Origin: Actinomyces sp. ph3
GTDB taxonomy: Bacteria > Actinomycetota > Actinomycetes > Actinomycetales > Actinomycetaceae
DNA: 64,000 nt
Assembly: GCF_000308055.1 (NCBI RefSeq)
Contig: NZ_CAGY01000001.1
Span: forward strand, 707,477 to 771,476
Direction: 5' to 3'
In this document: positions 1 through 9,103 of the stretch, piece after piece
How the letters are laid out: the number at the start of each line of letters is the position of its first letter
Numbering within the stretch: position 1 is the stretch's first letter
Notes under the pieces: model-generated
What the model was told of the DNA's origin: nothing
Seen by the model: the letters and a program-made list of their open reading frames with translations, nothing else
Database searches by the model: none
Position numbers and translations under genes: made by a program

Positions 1-748
1 TTCCGCCAAGCAGATAGACCTCGGTGAAGATTTTGAGACAGCCAATCGTTGTCAGTGTCGCAACCAAGAACATCATGACCTTGACACCGGGAACAGTGAC
101 GGTGAAGAAACGACGGACGCTTCCTGCCCCATCAAGCTCGGCGGCCTCGTACAGAGACTTATCAACGTTCGCCAAGGCGGACAAGTACAGAATCATGTAG
201 TAGGGCAAGCCCTGCCACAGGGTAATGAGCATGGCGCAGAACAGGATCAGCCACTGATTCGAGAGGAAGGGAACCGTATCCATCCCCCACGAGGTCAGGA
301 GGTTATTGACGGGACCTCTTTCATTGAGCAAGTAGCGCCACGCCAATGAGATGACGACCAGCGAGGAAACCGCCGGCAGATAGTAGAGCGCGCGGAAAAA
401 TCCGATTCCTGGAACATAGGACTTGACCAGGAGCGCAAGAAGAAGAGGGAGAAGCACCATCAAAGGAACAACGCAGACCGCGTAGATGAGTGAGTTGCGC
501 AGAGATCCCCAGAATTCCGGGTCGTTCAGAACGTAGGTGTAGTTTTCGATCCCGATGAAGGGACCAATTTTCCTCAGCGGTTTGGTCTTCGTGAAAGACA
601 CGAAAACCGTTGTGATGAAGGGATAAATGTAGAAAGTAATAATTGCCAAGACCGGGAGTGTAATCCAGATCCACGGCATCCATCCCGGGCGGAAACGCGC
701 TGCCCCATTAAGAGATCGGCTTGGGGCACGTCCTGTACGCGACGACAT
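1..748 (-). CDS. Sugar ABC transporter permease (MalF type), 3' truncated by window edge
   Basis: Inner-membrane subunit of a carbohydrate ABC importer. The 249 codons seen start at the ATG at 748, behind an AAGGA-type ribosome site, and run off the left edge without a stop. After a basic N-terminus there are several hydrophobic segments, then an EAA-type loop (YEAAELDGAG) near the end, which docks to the ATPase in MalF/UgpA-type permeases. It follows the substrate-binding protein gene at 825-2237 on the same strand, 76 bp downstream, so it belongs to the same operon. A second permease probably lies beyond the edge. Family is secure; the sugar is unknown, but the beta-galactosidase and LacI regulator alongside suggest a galactoside. 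Confidence 0.9.
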   Translation of the reverse strand, partial: MSSRTGRAPSRSLNGAARFRPGWMPWIWITLPVLAIITFYIYPFITTVFVSFTKTKPLRKIGPFIGIENYTYVLNDPEFWGSLRNSLIYAVCVVPLMVLLPLLLALLVKSYVPGIGFFRALYYLPAVSSLVVISLAWRYLLNERGPVNNLLTSWGMDTVPFLSNQWLILFCAMLITLWQGLPYYMILYLSALANVDKSLYEAAELDGAGSVRRFFTVTVPGVKVMMFLVATLTTIGCLKIFTEVYLLGG

Positions 749-780
749 TGTCAGGTCCTTCGGTGCTGTTTAGAGGTTTT

Positions 781-814
781 GCCGGGGCGAAACACGCTGT
801 GGTTTCGCCCCGGC
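781..814 (-). promoter_or_regulatory. Intercistronic hairpin between binding protein and permease genes
   Basis: A perfect 13-bp stem (GCCGGGGCGAAAC and its complement) with an 8-nt loop sits just after the stop of the binding-protein gene. No T-run follows on the minus strand, so it is unlikely to be a full terminator. Hairpins in this position in sugar ABC operons usually protect the upstream message, or allow partial read-through, so that the binding protein is made in excess over the permeases. Confidence 0.6.
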
Positions 815-824
815 AAGGGTTAGA

Positions 825-2237
825 TCATTCGCCAAGAGCCTTGAGCTTCTTGTTCATCTGATCTTGTGCAGTCTTCAGAGCGGTCTTGGGGTCTACCTCT
901 CCGCGGATTGCCTTGTTCACATTCTCAACCAGGCTGTCCTGAACAGCACCGGTGGTGTAGAAGACGTCGGTGTAGGCCTCGGCGTCCTTTGCAGCCTTTG
1001 CAGCTTCTTCGTAGGCAGCCTTGAAGACCGGGTCGTTAGCGATCTCCGGCGGGTTGGCAACAAGCTTGTCAAGAGCACTTGTTGCTGCCGGGAAGATGAT
1101 CGCGCCGCCGTCGTGGGTCCATGCGTATTCGTTCTCAGCGTTGGTGATCCACTCGGCGAACTTCATTGCCAGAGGAGCGTTCTTGGTCGAGACGGACACG
1201 CCGATGTACTGGCCTTCGAAGACCGGCTTGATTCCGGGGTTGGTCGGGAAGGGGCCGACACCGGTGTTGTTGTAGACGGTCGCGTTGTTGGCCTTCACGG
1301 ACTTCAGGAAGGAGGCATTCGGGGTACCGAATGCGAGGTTTCCATCGGCGTATGCCTTGCCGGGATCGGGTTCACCGGTCAGAGAGTCCTTCGGAATTGC
1401 ACCGCTCTTGTAGAGCTCAGCCAAGCGGGTCACATACTTGATGGCCTGTTCATTGTCGGCAAAGTTGAACTCGGTCTTGTCAGCGTTCATGAGGTTGACA
1501 CCCATGCCGTGCAGCTGGGCGGTCATGTACCACTGCGGGGAGCCGTAGATTCCGTAATCGCCCTTGCCGTCTGCACCGACCTTAGCGGCGTAGTCGAACA
1601 TCTCTTCCATGGTCTTGGGAGAGGTGTTTTCATCCAGACCTGCGCGCTTGAAAACTTCCTTATTGTAGGTGGTGATGTAGGGACCGAAGTACCAAGGAAG
1701 AGCAGTGTGGTGCTTGTTTGCACCAAGCTTGGTCGAATCCCAAATAGTCTGAACGAACTTGTCGCCGATACCGGGAGCCTTCACATCAAAGTCCATGAGG
1801 AGGTTGGACTTTGACAGAGCGAGGATGGTCGAGGAAGGAACGTTCACAACATCCGCCATCTGGCAGTTTGTTGCCTGTGCGGTGATGGTCTGGTCGAACT
1901 CAGCGCCACCTGCCTGGTCAGTCCACTTGATCTTGACGCCGGGGTTTGCGTCCTCAAATTCCTTGATCTTCTTGGTGAAGAAGTCACCGAAATCGGTCTT
2001 GAGGCCCTGAGTCTGGAAGGTGATTTCACCTTCGACCTTCGAGGTGTCGATCTTCGAATCGTCGAGATTCGTTGCGGGAATATCGCAGGAAACATCAGGC
2101 TTGGGGATAGAACCCGATGCCGATCCGCTACTTGCGGAATTCGAGGAAGAGTCGCTGCCGTTCGAGCAGGCGCTCAACCCAAGAGTGCTCATCATGGCCA
2201 GGGCGACAACACCGGCGGCCATCCTTTTCTTCAACAT
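825..2237 (-). CDS. Extracellular sugar-binding lipoprotein of ABC transporter
   Basis: 470-aa solute-binding protein of the bacterial extracellular protein 1 family (MalE/UgpB type). The N-terminus is a lipoprotein signal with lipobox LSAC (lipidated Cys24), followed by a Ser-rich linker, so the mature protein is tethered to the outer face of the membrane. The body shows the usual family pattern, including PWYFGPYITTYNKEVF and a C-terminal region with EWITNAENEY. A GGAGG site precedes the ATG. Upstream lies a 17-bp operator (2289-2305) shared with the beta-galactosidase/LacI intergenic region. The permease gene follows after an intercistronic hairpin. Substrate is not readable from sequence; a galactoside is an inference from context. 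Confidence 0.9.
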   Translation of the reverse strand: MLKKRMAAGVVALAMMSTLGLSACSNGSDSSSNSASSGSASGSIPKPDVSCDIPATNLDDSKIDTSKVEGEITFQTQGLKTDFGDFFTKKIKEFEDANPGVKIKWTDQAGGAEFDQTITAQATNCQMADVVNVPSSTILALSKSNLLMDFDVKAPGIGDKFVQTIWDSTKLGANKHHTALPWYFGPYITTYNKEVFKRAGLDENTSPKTMEEMFDYAAKVGADGKGDYGIYGSPQWYMTAQLHGMGVNLMNADKTEFNFADNEQAIKYVTRLAELYKSGAIPKDSLTGEPDPGKAYADGNLAFGTPNASFLKSVKANNATVYNNTGVGPFPTNPGIKPVFEGQYIGVSVSTKNAPLAMKFAEWITNAENEYAWTHDGGAIIFPAATSALDKLVANPPEIANDPVFKAAYEEAAKAAKDAEAYTDVFYTTGAVQDSLVENVNKAIRGEVDPKTALKTAQDQMNKKLKALGE

Positions 2238-2288
2238 GCGAAACCTCCGTTGGTTCGTGTCGTAGATCGATATGAATACCGAATCACT

Positions 2289-2305
2289 AACTATCTCGTG
2301 TTAGT
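2289..2305 (-). promoter_or_regulatory. LacI-family operator upstream of binding-protein gene
   Basis: On the minus strand the 17-mer reads ACTAACACGAGATAGTT, an imperfect palindrome. It differs in only two central bases from the site at 5254-5270 between the beta-galactosidase and LacI-type genes. It lies about 50-70 bp upstream of the binding-protein start codon. The regulator encoded at 5316-6341 is the obvious candidate to bind it (inference). Confidence 0.65.
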
Positions 2306-2361
2306 TGATAAGCCTAGGCTACCGTTGCCAGCCAGACTTCACGTTGCATAGCGAACAATTG

Positions 2362-5208
2362 TTATAGATCCGTTACACAAAGGATGAATTCCATGGTGCG
2401 CGCTGCCATACGAGCACCGAATTCGGGGCGCGCATCAGGACCACACGAGCGAGTCCCAATGCCGTCTTGAACGGCGTCAAGCCAGACAAAAGTCCGATTT
2501 GATTCCGACAAGTCTTCCCAATGACCAGCCTGGGCAAGCTCTCGCTCGCTCCAGGGCGATGCACTCCATCCCATCTCGCTGCGGGGAATGATTATGAGTG
2601 CACGCTCTTCCCCACGTAGCTCAAGAATCTTCAATCCCGGTCGATGTCCACCTTCTTGGGGTTTGACTCCCACATCCCAAAGCCCCTCAAGCTCAGCGTG
2701 CCCAAAACCATCTGGATTGGCGCCAGGAATATCTGTATAAGCAATGTCCGTCTCCCCGACCCACGAGGCCGTCCACCCCGTTCCCGGAATGCGTAGACGA
2801 ACCCCCGCGCGGGGGATACGCTCGGGCCACTCTCCATAGGGGGTCATTTCAACCTTGACGAGGAGGCGACTTCCCGGCAGTGCAACACCCGCAGATGCGC
2901 CTTCGTTTTCTCCGTCTACGGAAGTAAAAGTCCAGCGTGCTTCAAGTCCAAACTGCGCAGCAGGTGGCGCCCAACGTTCAATCAGCACTCGCGTTCCGTG
3001 CTTAAACGAGCTTCCGTGCCAGGTCCTGCGCAGAAGGTGCAAACGCACCATTTCCCAACGCTGGGCATGGGAGACTCCCCACTGCCCAGTCCCCGTTCCC
3101 AGCGGCCCTAGATCATCAGAAGAAATCCCCCAATAGTCGACGGGACCGCGCCCGCGATCATTATCGGTCGGCGCACGGTAGACGCTGATCTCCGCCATGA
3201 TCGGAAGCCCTCCCACGGACTCCACGCGCCCGCGATCGTCAAACACGGCGCTGCTCTCGGCCTCGCTAGGGGCAAGCAGAGAGGAAGCTGCGGAAGCCAG
3301 AGCACGCAAGCGCTCCTCGGCCTCGCCACCCGATTTCTGCGCACGCTCACGAAGGATCGGCGCATCAGGTGCGAGCGCGCGAATCCATGCCCTGGTCCCC
3401 GCATAGGGACGCGAAAGCGCATCAACCAAACCATCGCAGACGAAATTCCCGTCGTGGACCTCCTCGCCAAAATCGCCGCCGTAGGCAAGAGCACGACGCC
3501 CGTCAGGAAGAGTGCGCCACAGTGCATGGTCACGCCACTCCCACACGAAGCCTCCCGCATGACGCGGATGGGTCATTTGCTGGGCATAAGCAGCAGCCCC
3601 ACCAGGCCCAGTTCCCATCGCGTGGAGATACTCGCACATGATGTAGGGAGCGCTGCGAATACGTTCTTTCGCGGCATCATCTACGGCCGCGCTCGGATGA
3701 CTTGGGACAGCAACAGGAGCATGCAGATCCGTGTCATCAAGCACCGCGGCGACTTCTTCAAGCGTCGGATACATTCGCGAGTAGATATCGACATACTCCA
3801 TGGCGTGGTCGCCTTCGTAGTGGACGATCTCTCGCCCATTGGTGCGTTCATGGAGCCAATGCGCAGATGCCGCCAGGTTGCGACCTGTTCCAGATTCGTT
3901 CCCCAGGCTCCAGCAGAAAATGCTGGCATGGTTCTTGTCGCGCTCAAAAGCGCGTTCAGTGCGGTCAAGGTAGGAGGCTTCCCAGCGCGGATCGTCGGTA
4001 GGGTTATCGATCCAGGTACGGTTCCCCTCAAAACCGTGGGTTTCAATATCCCCCTCGAGCATGACCCACAGCCCAATTTCATCGGCCAGATCAAGCAGGC
4101 GCGGGTGAGGCGGGTAATGAGAGCTTCGGATCGCGTTGATTCCCATCGACTTCATGAGTTCAAGGTCGGCGCGCGCGAATTCTTCGCTAAATACTCGCCC
4201 CTCATCAGCACGGATTTCATGGCGATTAACACCATTCAGCTTCAGTGGCTGTCCATTGGCACGCAGCACGCCATCAACAATTTCGATCCTTCGGAAACCG
4301 AGGCGCAGGTGACGCACTTCCGTCAGGCGGCCTCCCTCCCCCACCGCTTGCACGCGCGCGGCGTAAAGTTTCGGGGATTGCGGGCTCCAGGGCTGAACAG
4401 TTCCGAGGCCGATGTTTTCGCTCCTGTAACGGCCATCCTCCCCTCGCGTGAGCGTCAGCACTGAGGTACCGAGGCCCTCGATGTCCAGATTCACACCAAG
4501 CGTTTCACTCTGCGCCCCGCGCACTCTCAGCTCAAGGGCCACAAATCCTTGCCCGGCCTCGTAATCGGTATCGATCCACAGGTCCTCAATGGAGAAGTCG
4601 GGAAGGTATCGCAGTGAAACTGAGCGGAAAACTCCGGGAAGCCACCACTGATCCTGATCCTCAAGATAGGACCCCGCACTGAACTGGTGGACGCGAAGAG
4701 TCACCGTATTTTCACCGGGGACAAGTGCCTGGGTGATGTCGAATTCATGCGCAAGGCGTGAACCCCGGGCCATTCCGATCCATTGGCCGTTGACCCAAAC
4801 AATGATCTGGGATTCAACGCCCTCGAAGCGTAGGCGAACCTGCCCTCCCGAAGTAAGCCAGGATTCTGGACACGTGAAACGCCGCGAATAGTCGCCGACA
4901 GGATTTTCTTCCGGAGGAAAGGGTGGATCGACGGGGAATGGGAAATCAACGTTGGTGTAGGCGGGAGCACCCCAGCGACCTTCTCCCCTCAAGACCCAAT
5001 GACTGGGCACGTCAATAGTCTCTGTCTCAGGAACAAAGGGCTGCTCGAAGGCCAACTCGGGGTTGGCATCGGGGTTTGGATCACTGCGGTGATAGTCGAA
5101 AAACCACGTTCCATCCAGACTCAACTCACCCGGGTCATCAGCAAAATATGCACGTGGTGAGGCAAGTTTCCCTGTTCTCGGTGCATATGAGGGCGTAGTC
5201 TTCATCAT
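2362..5208 (-). CDS. Beta-galactosidase, glycoside hydrolase family 2 (LacZ type)
   Basis: GH2 enzyme hydrolysing terminal beta-galactosides. Order: sugar-binding jelly roll (GTWFFDYHR, WVNGQWIGMARG), Ig-like domain, TIM barrel, then a beta-sandwich with a LacZ small-chain-like C-terminus. The acid/base Glu is in CWSLGNESGTG and the nucleophile Glu in IMCEYLHAMG; NRHE and the DLELMKSMGINAIRSSHYPP strand also match LacZ. No signal peptide, so cytoplasmic. Translation from the ATG at 5208 (or the next codon, 5205) is preferred because AAAGG lies just upstream; this gives about 948 aa, shorter than E. coli LacZ (1023-1024) but normal for the family. The open frame extends further to 5247 with no ribosome site there. 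An operator lies 46 bp upstream. GH2 members with other substrates cannot be excluded. Confidence 0.9.
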   Translation of the reverse strand: MMKTTPSYAPRTGKLASPRAYFADDPGELSLDGTWFFDYHRSDPNPDANPELAFEQPFVPETETIDVPSHWVLRGEGRWGAPAYTNVDFPFPVDPPFPPEENPVGDYSRRFTCPESWLTSGGQVRLRFEGVESQIIVWVNGQWIGMARGSRLAHEFDITQALVPGENTVTLRVHQFSAGSYLEDQDQWWLPGVFRSVSLRYLPDFSIEDLWIDTDYEAGQGFVALELRVRGAQSETLGVNLDIEGLGTSVLTLTRGEDGRYRSENIGLGTVQPWSPQSPKLYAARVQAVGEGGRLTEVRHLRLGFRRIEIVDGVLRANGQPLKLNGVNRHEIRADEGRVFSEEFARADLELMKSMGINAIRSSHYPPHPRLLDLADEIGLWVMLEGDIETHGFEGNRTWIDNPTDDPRWEASYLDRTERAFERDKNHASIFCWSLGNESGTGRNLAASAHWLHERTNGREIVHYEGDHAMEYVDIYSRMYPTLEEVAAVLDDTDLHAPVAVPSHPSAAVDDAAKERIRSAPYIMCEYLHAMGTGPGGAAAYAQQMTHPRHAGGFVWEWRDHALWRTLPDGRRALAYGGDFGEEVHDGNFVCDGLVDALSRPYAGTRAWIRALAPDAPILRERAQKSGGEAEERLRALASAASSLLAPSEAESSAVFDDRGRVESVGGLPIMAEISVYRAPTDNDRGRGPVDYWGISSDDLGPLGTGTGQWGVSHAQRWEMVRLHLLRRTWHGSSFKHGTRVLIERWAPPAAQFGLEARWTFTSVDGENEGASAGVALPGSRLLVKVEMTPYGEWPERIPRAGVRLRIPGTGWTASWVGETDIAYTDIPGANPDGFGHAELEGLWDVGVKPQEGGHRPGLKILELRGEERALIIIPRSEMGWSASPWSERELAQAGHWEDLSESNRTFVWLDAVQDGIGTRSCGPDARPEFGARMAARTMEFILCVTDL

Positions 5209-5253
5209 GAGCCTTTCAGGTAAGTCAACATCGACGCCTTGTAGCACACCTAG

Positions 5254-5270
5254 ACTAACACGTTATAGTT
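5254..5270. promoter_or_regulatory. LacI-family operator in divergent beta-galactosidase/regulator promoter region
   Basis: The 17-mer ACTAACACGTTATAGTT has a central CG and CTA/TAG ends typical of LacI-family sites. It matches the site at 2289-2305 in 15 of 17 positions. It lies between the divergent starts at 5208 and 5316 and overlaps a TATAGT hexamer that could be the -10 element of the regulator gene, so autorepression is likely. Confidence 0.7.
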
Positions 5271-5315
5271 GTTGCATTCACGCAGATTCGGTGGACTCAG
5301 CACCAGGGAGATGAA

Positions 5316-6341
5316 ATGGATCGAGCCACACGGGCAGACGTCGCTCGCGCAGCGGGCGTCGCTCCCTCAACTGTATCGCTCGTGCTCAATGGTCGCGGAC
5401 CCGAAGTCAAGATTGCACCCGCGACGATCCAGCGTGTCCAAGATGCCGCGCGCACTCTCAACTACATTCCCAACGCTGCCGCACGCTCGCTTCGACGTGG
5501 AAGTTCACGACTCATCGCACTTTTGATGGCTGAACTCCCCGACAACCCCTTCGTTCCCGTGGTCCACACCGTTTTAACAACGGCGATGATTGAGATTCAA
5601 CGACGTGGATACCTACTGCTTCCACTGTTCCAATCTAGTGCGGACCCTTCTGACGCAGAGACGATCCGCGCCGTTCTTGGAGATACCCAATTAGCGGGTG
5701 TTATTCGCGAAACCACCTCGGCGGAGAGCTTCGCCTCTACTCTTTTAGGGAATCTGGGGATTCCCGTCGTTGCTATGTCGATGATTAACACCGACGACCG
5801 CCAAGGTGCACACGCTCTTGTCAGAATTGACGAATGCGCGGGAGTCCAGGAAATCCTCGACCACAGCGCGCAGACATCAGGGAAACAACACGCAGTATTC
5901 CTTGCCGGGCCAAATACGAATCACTCCCGACAACAACCGCTCGAAGCCACATTTGGGAAGCGGTTCGCCATGCTGGCACTTCCGGACTGGGACGCGTCAA
6001 CCGCCTATCAAGCAGCTTTACGCTTACTCTCGGAGAACAGCGAAATCGGCCTTGTTGCTCTTGCCGATGACTCCCAAGCTCCCGGCGTATTCAAGGCAGC
6101 AGCAGAACTCGACCTGCGTGTCCCCCAGGACCTTTCGATCCTTGGATTCGGAAACCAAGATCCCGTGAATAGCTCAGAGCTGGGACTCACTACCGTAGAG
6201 TGGCCACTCCACGAAATGACTTCTCAAGCAGTAGACGCGATCATCAGGGCTGTTGAGAAACCTCGCGGAAAAGCCAAGCCACAGACCATCACCATTCCAA
6301 CTCGCGCGGTATGGAGACAATCTGTGGCTCGTAGAGGCTAA
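5316..6341 (+). CDS. LacI/GalR-family transcriptional regulator
   Basis: 341 aa. The N-terminal helix-turn-helix reads RADVARAAGVAPSTVSLVLNG, followed by a hinge helix region (NYIPNAAARSLRRG) and a periplasmic-binding-protein-like effector domain to the C-terminus. The effector domain is rather divergent in its middle part. The ATG at 5316 has a GGGAG site 5 nt upstream. The gene is divergent from the beta-galactosidase and shares its operator. The likely role is a repressor of the galactoside uptake operon and itself, relieved by a sugar. It is convergent with glmM, with a 31-bp gap and no clear terminator. Confidence 0.9.
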   Translation: MDRATRADVARAAGVAPSTVSLVLNGRGPEVKIAPATIQRVQDAARTLNYIPNAAARSLRRGSSRLIALLMAELPDNPFVPVVHTVLTTAMIEIQRRGYLLLPLFQSSADPSDAETIRAVLGDTQLAGVIRETTSAESFASTLLGNLGIPVVAMSMINTDDRQGAHALVRIDECAGVQEILDHSAQTSGKQHAVFLAGPNTNHSRQQPLEATFGKRFAMLALPDWDASTAYQAALRLLSENSEIGLVALADDSQAPGVFKAAAELDLRVPQDLSILGFGNQDPVNSSELGLTTVEWPLHEMTSQAVDAIIRAVEKPRGKAKPQTITIPTRAVWRQSVARRG

Positions 6342-6372
6342 AGGAGCCGAGGCCGCGGAGCCTTCAGCGGTT

Positions 6373-7722
6373 TCAGAGCGCCAAGTTTTCCTTCACGACA
6401 TCAGCCAAGCGCGAAGCCACGCCATCGGCCTGGGACTGCGTTGCGGCCTCGACCATGACACGGACCAAAGGTTCGGTACCGGAGGGACGAAGCAGGACGC
6501 GACCCGTATTGCCCAGCACGGCCTCGGCAGCGGCAACTGCTTCCTGAACGGCCGGGTCGGTGTTCGCGCGCGAACGATCCACTCCCCCAACGTTGATCAG
6601 CGTCTGAGGAAGGCGCTTGATGAAGCTTGTGAGGTCGGCCAGATCTCGACCCGATTCCTTCACCATGCGTGCCAACAGCAACGAGGAGAGGATGCCGTCG
6701 CCAGTAGTTGCGTACTTCTTCGCGATGATGTGTCCGGATTGTTCTCCACCCAGCGAGTACCCACCTTCGAGCATGGCTTCTAGGACATAACGGTCACCAA
6801 CTCCGGTCTGGACCGTCTTGATCCCTGCCTCTTGCATGGCAAGAATCAAGCCAAGATTCGACATGACAGTGACAACCAAGGTGTCCTTGGCAAGCTGGCC
6901 CTCGTCGCGCATATGGACAGCAAGTGCGCCCATGATCTTGTCGCCGTCAACAATGTTGCCATCGCGGTCCACAGCCAAGCAACGGTCGGCATCGCCATCG
7001 TAAGCAACACCAAAATCAGCTTCGGAAGCAACGGTCAGGGCCTGAAGTTGCTCGGGATGAGTGGAACCGGCCTTGTCGTTAATGTTGCGCCCATCGGGAG
7101 CCGCATTAATGACAACGGCATCGGCGCCCGCCTGACGGAAGGCTTCGGGAGCAAGGAAAGACGCACCACCATTGGCGCAGTCAACCGCGATGCGTAGACC
7201 ATCAAGATCGGTACCCAAGGAGGCCATCAAGTGCTCGATGTAGGACTTTTCTGCCCAGTCATCGTCGTATTCGACCTCACCGACTGCAGCGCCGGTCGGA
7301 CGATCCCACGAAGTGTTGAGAAGCTCTTGAATCTGGTCTTCAACTTGGTCGGGAAGCTTATAGCCGCCGTGAGCGAAGAACTTAATGCCATTGTCGGGCA
7401 TGGGGTTGTGCGAGGCAGAAATCATGACGCCCAAGTCAACTGAGGATGAGGCCGTCAGATGCGCAACGGTCGGCGTGGTCACAACGCCAACGCGGACAAC
7501 ATCCATTCCCGCACTTGCCAAACCCGCCGCCAGCGCATGGTCCAGGAACTCGCCGGAGATACGCGTATCGCGGCCGATGATCGCCTTTGGTTTATGTCCC
7601 GAGGCCGGGCGTCCCTGAATCGTCAGGCGCGCTGCCGCTTCACCCAGTTCCAAGGCAAGTGGCGCAGTCAAGTCGACATTTGCAAGTCCACGCACGCCAT
7701 CTGTTCCGAACAACCTGGCCAT
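6373..7722 (-). CDS. glmM: Phosphoglucosamine mutase
   Basis: 449 aa, normal length. It converts glucosamine-6-phosphate to glucosamine-1-phosphate for UDP-GlcNAc and peptidoglycan synthesis, in the cytoplasm. The phosphoserine loop ISASHNP (Ser104), metal loop YDGDADR, sugar loop GGEQSGHI and phosphate-binding RPSGTEPLVRVMVE are all intact. A TAGAAT -10-like hexamer lies about 36-41 bp upstream of the start (7758-7763), without a convincing -35. It lies downstream of rplM-rpsI but is separated by the terminator at 7841-7878, a neighbourhood common in actinobacteria. Confidence 0.97.
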   Translation of the reverse strand: MARLFGTDGVRGLANVDLTAPLALELGEAAARLTIQGRPASGHKPKAIIGRDTRISGEFLDHALAAGLASAGMDVVRVGVVTTPTVAHLTASSSVDLGVMISASHNPMPDNGIKFFAHGGYKLPDQVEDQIQELLNTSWDRPTGAAVGEVEYDDDWAEKSYIEHLMASLGTDLDGLRIAVDCANGGASFLAPEAFRQAGADAVVINAAPDGRNINDKAGSTHPEQLQALTVASEADFGVAYDGDADRCLAVDRDGNIVDGDKIMGALAVHMRDEGQLAKDTLVVTVMSNLGLILAMQEAGIKTVQTGVGDRYVLEAMLEGGYSLGGEQSGHIIAKKYATTGDGILSSLLLARMVKESGRDLADLTSFIKRLPQTLINVGGVDRSRANTDPAVQEAVAAAEAVLGNTGRVLLRPSGTEPLVRVMVEAATQSQADGVASRLADVVKENLAL

Positions 7723-7840
7723 CGGGGTACCTCCCGCTCGAAAATTAATCCACCGCTATTCTAGCTGCTCACTGTTCACTCAATCGATTGACCAGCAACC
7801 AACATTCCAGGAAAGCAAGCAGAGAACTAGGCATTTCGAC

Positions 7841-7878
7841 TACAAAAATGTGGCCCCAATCTTCCGATTGGGGCCACA
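7841..7878 (-). terminator. Intrinsic terminator after rpsI
   Basis: A perfect 13-bp stem (TGTGGCCCCAATC and its complement, loop TTCC) ends about 20 bp after the rpsI stop and is followed on the minus strand by TTTTTGTA. It ends the rplM-rpsI transcript before glmM. Confidence 0.85.
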
Positions 7879-7898
7879 CCTTGAAGTAAAGGCGAAGA

Positions 7899-8390
7899 TC
7901 AGCGCTTCGAGAACTGCGAAGCCTTGCGTGCCTTCTTGAGGCCTGCCTTCTTACGCTCAACAGCGCGGGCGTCGCGGGTCAGGAAGCCAGCCTTCTTCAG
8001 TGCGGGGCGGTTCGCGTCACGATCGATCTCGTTCAGTGCGCGAGAGATGCCCAGGCGCAGCGCGCCGGCCTGGCCGGAGATGCCGCCACCATTGATACGA
8101 GCGATCACATCGAAGCGACCGTCGATATCAAGCAGGGTGAAGGGGGACTTCACGAGCTGCTGGTGCAGCTTGTTCGGGAAGTAATCTTCAAGAGTGCGTC
8201 CGTTAATGGTCCACTGGCCGTTGCCGGGAACCAGGCGAACACGGGCAACGGCTTCCTTACGGCGGCCAAGGCCCGCGCCGGGCGCGGTGATGGACTGACC
8301 AGCACCAGCAGGCGCTGACTCAGTCTCTGTGGTGTAGGAGCTGGGGACAACTTCCTCATCCAGCTCAAGAATCTCGGTGGTCTCAGCCAC
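7899..8390 (-). CDS. rpsI: 30S ribosomal protein S9
   Basis: 163 aa. The S9 core begins at [12 protein letters not shown] and ends in the conserved [12 protein letters not shown] tail that reaches the P-site tRNA. About 40 extra N-terminal residues, acidic and Ser/Thr-rich, are the usual actinobacterial extension. It follows rplM by 44 bp and is cotranscribed with it; a terminator follows. Confidence 0.97.
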   Translation of the reverse strand: MAETTEILELDEEVVPSSYTTETESAPAGAGQSITAPGAGLGRRKEAVARVRLVPGNGQWTINGRTLEDYFPNKLHQQLVKSPFTLLDIDGRFDVIARINGGGISGQAGALRLGISRALNEIDRDANRPALKKAGFLTRDARAVERKKAGLKKARKASQFSKR

Positions 8391-8434
8391 AGTTCTCCTC
8401 AGTGCAGTTCGTTGGGCTCAGAAGCGCGACGCGC

Positions 8435-8893
8435 TCACTGGGCGACCTGGGTGATTTCGTAGGGAATCGGCTGCTGGCCGATGTGCGGGTGCTCAGCTCC
8501 GGCGTAAACGTGCAGCTTCTTGAACTGCGCGCGGCCGAGGCTGGTGTGAGGAAGCATGCCGCGGACTGCCTTCTCGACTGCGCGTTCAGGACGCTCAGCC
8601 ATGAGATCGCGATAGCGTGTTGCGCTCAGACCACCGGGGCGACCGGAGTGGCGGTAGGCCATCTTCTGGTCAAGCTTCTTACCGGTGAGGGCAACCTTGT
8701 CCGCATTAATGATGATGACGTAATCGCCCATATCGAGGTGAGGGGCAAACGTCGGCTTGTGCTTCCCACGAAGGATAGCGGCAACTTGAGCCGCCAGGCG
8801 ACCGAGGACGACGTCAGTGGCGTCGATGACGTACCACTGCTTGTCGGCATCCGCCGGCTTAGGTGAATAGGTGCGCACGGGCGTAACCTTCAA
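8435..8893 (-). CDS. rplM: 50S ribosomal protein L13
   Basis: 152 aa, normal size. It has the L13 signatures [30 protein letters not shown] and [18 protein letters not shown]. It is an early-assembly 23S rRNA-binding protein of the large subunit. First gene of the rplM-rpsI operon, with a good sigma-70-type promoter 140-170 bp upstream; the long leader could hold autoregulation. Confidence 0.97.
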   Translation of the reverse strand: MKVTPVRTYSPKPADADKQWYVIDATDVVLGRLAAQVAAILRGKHKPTFAPHLDMGDYVIIINADKVALTGKKLDQKMAYRHSGRPGGLSATRYRDLMAERPERAVEKAVRGMLPHTSLGRAQFKKLHVYAGAEHPHIGQQPIPYEITQVAQ

Positions 8894-9030
8894 TTCTTTC
8901 TGTCATGGGGCCTAGCATCGAATATTCGACGCACCGGCCCGCTATGAAACGGTTCCGCGAGGCATCAGCCGAATTTCTTCTCCGGCGAGTGGGAAGGCAC
9001 CAGAGGTCCAGCTGACACACAGCACCTGTT

Positions 9031-9060
9031 AGTTTATGCGCCAAAAGGCAGCGGGGTCAA
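9031..9060 (-). promoter_or_regulatory. Promoter of rplM-rpsI
   Basis: On the minus strand TTGACC (9055-9060) and TAAACT (9031-9036) are separated by 18 bp. The predicted start lies near 9024, leaving a leader of about 130 nt before the L13 start codon. Confidence 0.65.
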
Positions 9061-9103
9061 AGCGCAGACCAGAGTGTGGCTTATTCCTCATATCGTTTCT
9101 GAA

